This document shows positions 60,011 through 64,000 of a DNA stretch of 64,000 nucleotides, piece after piece. The notes below the pieces were generated by a model. The model ran no database searches and was not told the origin of the DNA. It saw only the letters and a program-made list of their open reading frames with translations. Position 1 is the first letter of the stretch. Each line of letters opens with the position of its first letter. Source of the stretch: Paludibacteraceae bacterium (lineage in GTDB: Bacteria > Bacteroidota > Bacteroidia > Bacteroidales > Paludibacteraceae); NCBI GenBank assembly GCA_024401645.1, contig JAKSKR010000013.1, forward strand, positions 1 through 64,000, given 5' to 3'. The position numbers and the translations under genes are program-made.

Positions 60011-63000
60011 TTATCTGTTTGAAATAACCACCTTCTTGTACTTGTTGGTGTTTACGTCGCGAAGAATGTAGATGCCGCGCTGCAAGTTGATGTGGTTGTT
60101 CACGATGTCGATGTTGCTCAAACGGTTGCCCAATACGTCGTAAACCTCATATTCGCCGTTTAGCAGATTACTGTTTGCAACTATGGTTTCTACGCCGTTT
60201 GCTGACTTAAGGTCGAACATCATGTAGTCCATATCTACCCAGTCGCCGGTAATTTCAAGCTTCAAGATGTGTTCGCCCGATTTCAACTCAACTGTCTCGG
60301 TTACATCTTTAAAGGTTTCCCAGTCGCCGGTGTTAGGAACTTTAACTTCGCCGGTGATGGCCTTGTTGTCGATGTAGAGCTTGAATGATGAACCATCGTT
60401 GCCCGAAGCCACGCGAGCAGTCATCTCGTATGTGCCGCCGGTAGTTACGTTAACGGTATATTCAATCCATTCGCCAGTCTGGGTGTAGCCAATGGCAGTG
60501 TTGCTCATGTCCACGCCTTCGTTGCGGTCTCCCTTGTTGCGGTTTTCCTCGTCGTTGTCGTGGTAGGCATTGCCCTCGCCGCCAAAGTCAAACTCTTCGG
60601 CTTCAATCTTGCCCGGAATCTTGGCAGCTACGCCGTTATATGGCTTCTGCTGTTCGAAGATGGTGATGTTCTTTTCTGTGCTGGCAAATTCCTTGTTGCT
60701 GCTGTCGTATCCCACTACCTTAATGGTGTGCTTGCCAGCTTCAAGTCCGTCTACAGTGCAAGTGTTCTTGCCTTCTGCCACCTTGTCGCCGTCAACGTAG
60801 ATGTCAACTGACTTGATGCTTTCGTCGATGATAGATACGCTAACTGATGCTTCGCCCGGATCGGAGTCTTTTGTCAACTCAATTTCTACGTTCATGGTTG
60901 GCTTCGACTTGCCGCATGCGGTAGAGTATTGGCTGACGAACTTCCAAATTTCGCGAGAAGTGTGGTAACAGTCGTTTGCAGGAATGTGTCCGCGGTTTGG
61001 AACAGTTGCCAAAATGACGTCGGCTTCGCAATCGCCGCCACTCCAAATGGTCTGTGTAGCGCAGTCCACCTTCTTGGTGGTCATTTCTGTGCAGTTGTTG
61101 TGGTTAGCCCAGTTCTTTGCGGTTGCCTCTGCACCAATCCAACCGTTGGTTGGTGGGTAAGACACAACGTCGTCGCCAGTTCCGTGGGTGTGGATGACTG
61201 GTACCGGACGTGTCTTGGCGTTAACGGTAGAACCCATGTAACCCGAAATTGGGGCAAATGCTGCAAAGTAGTCAGGTATGGTGTTGATGCAGTGGTAGGT
61301 CAACATACCACCCATTGAGAATCCACTCATGTAAACTCTGGTTCTGTCAATCTTATGGGTCTTTGCCAATTCGTTGATGATGGCAATCAGGAAGTCGGTA
61401 TCTGTCGAACCGTTAATGTCCCAAGTGTTACCATCCGACTGTGGGTAAGCAACAATAAAGTCGGCTGTGTCGGCAACCTGGTCCCATCTGGTCTGTTCGC
61501 GCTGGTACTTGATGTCTTGGTTCATACCGTGGCAAGAGATAAGGAGCGGACGGTTGGTGTGTGCACCTTTAGGCGCGTAAACCGATACTTGGCGGCCAAG
61601 CACCTTAATGTCGACATACTGGCCGGTGGTTACGCCGGTTAGCAACTCTTGCTGTGTGCTTTGGTTGCCGCCTTGGTTCTCGTTGCCACCCTGGTTCTCG
61701 TTGCCGGCTTCTGCTGCTAGCTTGAAGTCTAGGTAATCAATGTCAACCCAGTCGCCTGTAATTTCAATCTTCAATACGTGCTTGCCCTTGGTAAGCTTGT
61801 TCAACTTTGTCCTAACGGTAGTGAAAGTCTCCCAATCGCCGGTGTTTGGCACGTTCACGAAACCGCCCGGTGTTCCATCTTCGCCCGGAATAATGAACTG
61901 GTTGTCCATGTATAGGGTGAAGGCAGATGTTGAGTTGCCCGAAGCTACGCGGCTGTCGACCACATATTCGCCTTCAGTTTCAACGTTTACGGTATATTCA
62001 ATCCATTCGCCTTTCTGGGTGTAACCAACGGCAGTGTTGCTCATGTCAACCCCTTCGTTACGGTTGCCCTTGTTGCGGTTTTCTTCGTCCTCGTCGTGGT
62101 AAGCATTGCCTTCACCGCCAAAGTCAAATTCCTCGGCCTCAATCTTGCCCGGAATCTTGGCAGGTGTACCATTAAACGGCTTCTGTTCTGGCATAATGGT
62201 TATTTCCTTCTTGGCAGTGCTGTATTCCTTGTTGTTGCTGTCGTAGCCCACGGCATAAACCGTGTGCTTGCCTTCTGCAACATTGGTCCAGGTGAACGAG
62301 GTCTTGCCTTCTGCAATTACCTTGCCGTCTGCATAGATGTTTACTTTGTTGATGGCCTTGTTGTCAACGTTTACGTTGATTTCAATTTCGCCAGGTTCCG
62401 ATTCCTGGTTAACGATGGTGGCAATGCTGATGCCTGCTTGCTGAACCGGATTGTCGCCCAACAGCTTGAGCATGACTTCGGCATAGCGCTTACCCAATAG
62501 CTTGTAACCGTCAACCGAGAAGTGATATTCGTCGTTAGATGCCTCACAACCTTCTGCCGAAACTACATGGGCTGTAGGAATAACATCGGGCACTTTTCTA
62601 ACCTGGTTGTTGTGGCTGCTGCACGGACCCACGTAACGCACTTCGCCAACTAGCAATGGCACGTCTTTGGCGTTAAGGTTAAGGTCGGTAAGCATGTTCT
62701 TGTACACACCGTTCAGGCGGCTTGGCCAAGTGCTCTGGTTGGTGTTGGTTTCGCCCTGGTGAACAAGGATGCCTTTAATGACACCTACCTTCTGCGCTTC
62801 CTTTGCCAATTCAATAATGCGGCCGTAAGGGTTGCCTCCGTAAGCTTTCGCATAGTCTTGTAACCAGCTTGCTGCCGATGAAAGGTAGCTTTGGTACTTG
62901 TCTTTTTCGAAAAGCTGAATGTCGGCACCGCCACACGCAACTACAATAACGCCTACCTTAATGCTAGGGTCTAGCTTCTCAACCAAGGTGCGGCCAAAGT

Positions 63001-63301
63001 AGTCGATGGGGCCGAAACCGGAATTGTTCCAGTGGAAGCAACGTGCCAATGGTGGGGTAGCGGTGTACCACTGACCTTTCTTACGGTCGCCGTTGCTACA
63101 GTTGTCTGCCGAATACATGACCTGGAAGCGCTCGCTGACACCGGTCTTCTCCGATGCTGGCACTGTGGCGTTTCCTTCCATGTTCGACTGTCCCCAACAA
63201 ATGTAGATGTGGAAGTTCGGGTCTGGTTCGGCATTGGCTAGGAACGAGCCTAGCAACAACGCAACAAGAACCGATAGTAATTTACGGTAATGATGTTTCA
63301 T
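60011..63301 (-). CDS. Multidomain CE6-CBM6-CE1-CBM6 esterase, T9SS cargo
   Basis: ATG 63301 opens a signal peptide (about 1-24). Order: SASA/CE6-type esterase (about 28-290; block I IYICWGQSNMEGN with catalytic Ser, later VHQGETNTNQ and DEYHFSVDGYKLLGK with His); an Ig-like linker; CBM6 (about 390-540, KIPGKIEAEEFDFGGEGNAY); a CE1-type alpha/beta hydrolase (about 560-800, with MSGFSMGGMLTYHCIN as nucleophile elbow); a second Ig-like linker; a second CBM6 (about 900-1030); and a short T9SS-type sorting tail (GEYEVYDVLGNRLSNI to KKVVISNR). It probably removes acetyl and feruloyl groups from xylan; the exact activities are inferred. Confidence 0.88.
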   Translation of the reverse strand: MKHHYRKLLSVLVALLLGSFLANAEPDPNFHIYICWGQSNMEGNATVPASEKTGVSERFQVMYSADNCSNGDRKKGQWYTATPPLARCFHWNNSGFGPIDYFGRTLVEKLDPSIKVGVIVVACGGADIQLFEKDKYQSYLSSAASWLQDYAKAYGGNPYGRIIELAKEAQKVGVIKGILVHQGETNTNQSTWPSRLNGVYKNMLTDLNLNAKDVPLLVGEVRYVGPCSSHNNQVRKVPDVIPTAHVVSAEGCEASNDEYHFSVDGYKLLGKRYAEVMLKLLGDNPVQQAGISIATIVNQESEPGEIEINVNVDNKAINKVNIYADGKVIAEGKTSFTWTNVAEGKHTVYAVGYDSNNKEYSTAKKEITIMPEQKPFNGTPAKIPGKIEAEEFDFGGEGNAYHDEDEENRNKGNRNEGVDMSNTAVGYTQKGEWIEYTVNVETEGEYVVDSRVASGNSTSAFTLYMDNQFIIPGEDGTPGGFVNVPNTGDWETFTTVRTKLNKLTKGKHVLKIEITGDWVDIDYLDFKLAAEAGNENQGGNENQGGNQSTQQELLTGVTTGQYVDIKVLGRQVSVYAPKGAHTNRPLLISCHGMNQDIKYQREQTRWDQVADTADFIVAYPQSDGNTWDINGSTDTDFLIAIINELAKTHKIDRTRVYMSGFSMGGMLTYHCINTIPDYFAAFAPISGYMGSTVNAKTRPVPVIHTHGTGDDVVSYPPTNGWIGAEATAKNWANHNNCTEMTTKKVDCATQTIWSGGDCEADVILATVPNRGHIPANDCYHTSREIWKFVSQYSTACGKSKPTMNVEIELTKDSDPGEASVSVSIIDESIKSVDIYVDGDKVAEGKNTCTVDGLEAGKHTIKVVGYDSSNKEFASTEKNITIFEQQKPYNGVAAKIPGKIEAEEFDFGGEGNAYHDNDEENRNKGDRNEGVDMSNTAIGYTQTGEWIEYTVNVTTGGTYEMTARVASGNDGSSFKLYIDNKAITGEVKVPNTGDWETFKDVTETVELKSGEHILKLEITGDWVDMDYMMFDLKSANGVETIVANSNLLNGEYEVYDVLGNRLSNIDIVNNHINLQRGIYILRDVNTNKYKKVVISNR

Positions 63302-63769
63302 GGTATATAATTTATAGTTTTTACACTTCGATGCACCTTTTTGGTACATTGCAAATATAGATATTCATTTCATACGCCTATTAGATTTATCTTTCTTTGT
63401 GTATATGATTTTTCCGTCAAGACTTGGATTTTTTTACGTTTATCCCGATGAATTGGTACTTTTTTGACCTTATACCTATTTTATAGTGGTCGCGTCCGCT
63501 TTTTTGTGCGCATTTTTGTGGTGCCATTTGTCCGTAATGCGTTCTCTTAATCACCGTTTGGAAATATTGAGCCTAGCTTCTAAATTGTAAGTTTATAAAG
63601 GTTGTAAAAATTGGCTTAATTCTTACAATTTAAAACAATATCTGGTGATATATTTTCAGTTTGTTACCTGTTGATAAGTTTATAGAAATATCCCCCTTTG
63701 TTTGCCTGCCCCAAATTTCATTTTCTCGAAAATAATTCCGAAATTTGCACGATTTTATGTAAAAGAATT
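63302..63769. other. 468-bp divergent intergenic region before carA
   Basis: Holds the esterase promoter and, toward carA, AT-rich sequence with a GAAATTTG stretch at 63740 that is one base off a -7 box. No gene or clear terminator is visible. Confidence 0.5.
63352..63359 (-). promoter_or_regulatory. -7 promoter box for the esterase gene
   Basis: TATATTTG on the minus strand, 50 bases before the start at 63301. Confidence 0.6.
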
Positions 63770-64000
63770 ATGCAAAATTACAAACCTCTCAATTTGGTTC
63801 TCGAAGACGGAACCGTATTTAAGGGCTACTCCTTTGGTTACGACGCACCAGTGGCTGGTGAGGTCGTTTTCAATACTGCTATGGTGGGTTATCCCGAGAG
63901 CTTAACTGACCCTTCTTATTCAGGCCAGTTGCTTACTATTACTTTCCCATTAGTTGGTAACTATGGTGTTCCTGCCGATGAACTCGACGAGAACGGTTTG
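63770..64000 (+). CDS. carA: Carbamoyl-phosphate synthase small subunit, N-terminal part
   Basis: ATG 63770 opens a frame that runs off the window edge after 77 codons. The start [20 protein letters not shown], then [20 protein letters not shown] and [16 protein letters not shown] are the CarA N-terminal domain. It supplies ammonia from glutamine to CarB. It lies about 9.3 kb downstream of carB in the same direction, with secreted-enzyme genes between them. Confidence 0.93.
   Translation, partial: MQNYKPLNLVLEDGTVFKGYSFGYDAPVAGEVVFNTAMVGYPESLTDPSYSGQLLTITFPLVGNYGVPADELDENGL

Overview
The window looks like a chromosomal segment from a member of the Bacteroidota, most likely order Bacteroidales and probably a gut or rumen fibre degrader. 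The evidence is gldE/gldD/gldG beside dnaN, type IX secretion (T9SS) sorting tails on two secreted enzymes, many promoters with the Bacteroidota -7 box TAnnTTTG, Bacteroidota-only families (DUF3822, DUF4494, DUF4878) and xylan-degrading enzymes. I saw no rRNA, tRNA, insertion sequence, prophage or CRISPR array.

Layout. 1-8.4 kb: an array of RHS core cassettes, each with a different C-terminal tail and a small following gene that is probably its immunity gene; one cassette is degenerate. 8.6-9.2 kb: a RelB/DinJ antitoxin with a palindromic operator and a truncated PIN toxin. 9.3-19.1 kb (minus): a housekeeping block running from a 233-aa unknown protein through DUF3822, rsmD, folB, mutY, ssb, gldE, gldD, gldG, dnaN to a DnaQ-type exonuclease. 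19.2-29.4 kb: a RecD-like helicase, a vWA protein with a DUF3883-like C-terminus, an AAA-ATPase/PD-(D/E)XK protein, a Sel1-repeat protein, and a redox operon (CMD-cupin, dienelactone-hydrolase-like enzyme, two flavoproteins). 29.5-31.5 kb: a DpnI-like methyl-dependent endonuclease beside an adenine methyltransferase of the DpnA type whose N-terminus looks like the DpnD/PcfM family, with a dense GATC cluster upstream of the methyltransferase. 32-35 kb: two AAA-ATPase/PD-(D/E)XK paralogues that share identical DNA at their ends. 35-44.6 kb: conserved small genes, a MATE exporter, a FadL-type porin, HU and an AAA/DUF4143 ATPase. 44.6-50.5 kb: a 32-bp tandem repeat, then a cluster of TerB-like/zinc-ribbon proteins, an unknown protein, an SPFH-GYF protein and a small membrane protein. 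51-64 kb: carB, a xylanase with two GH10 domains, an Lrp regulator, a MetE-like enzyme, a giant two-esterase protein, and the start of carA.

How the genes work together. The gld genes probably serve T9SS, which would export the xylanase and the esterase protein; together these would cut the xylan backbone and remove acetyl and feruloyl groups. carB carries what looks like a translation-coupled attenuator (a 25-codon leader frame ending one base before a hairpin and eight T). The candidates for an undescribed system are the DpnI plus DpnD-DpnA locus with its GATC-rich promoter, and the TerB/zinc-ribbon/SPFH cluster.

All family names come from motif recognition by eye; no database search was possible.
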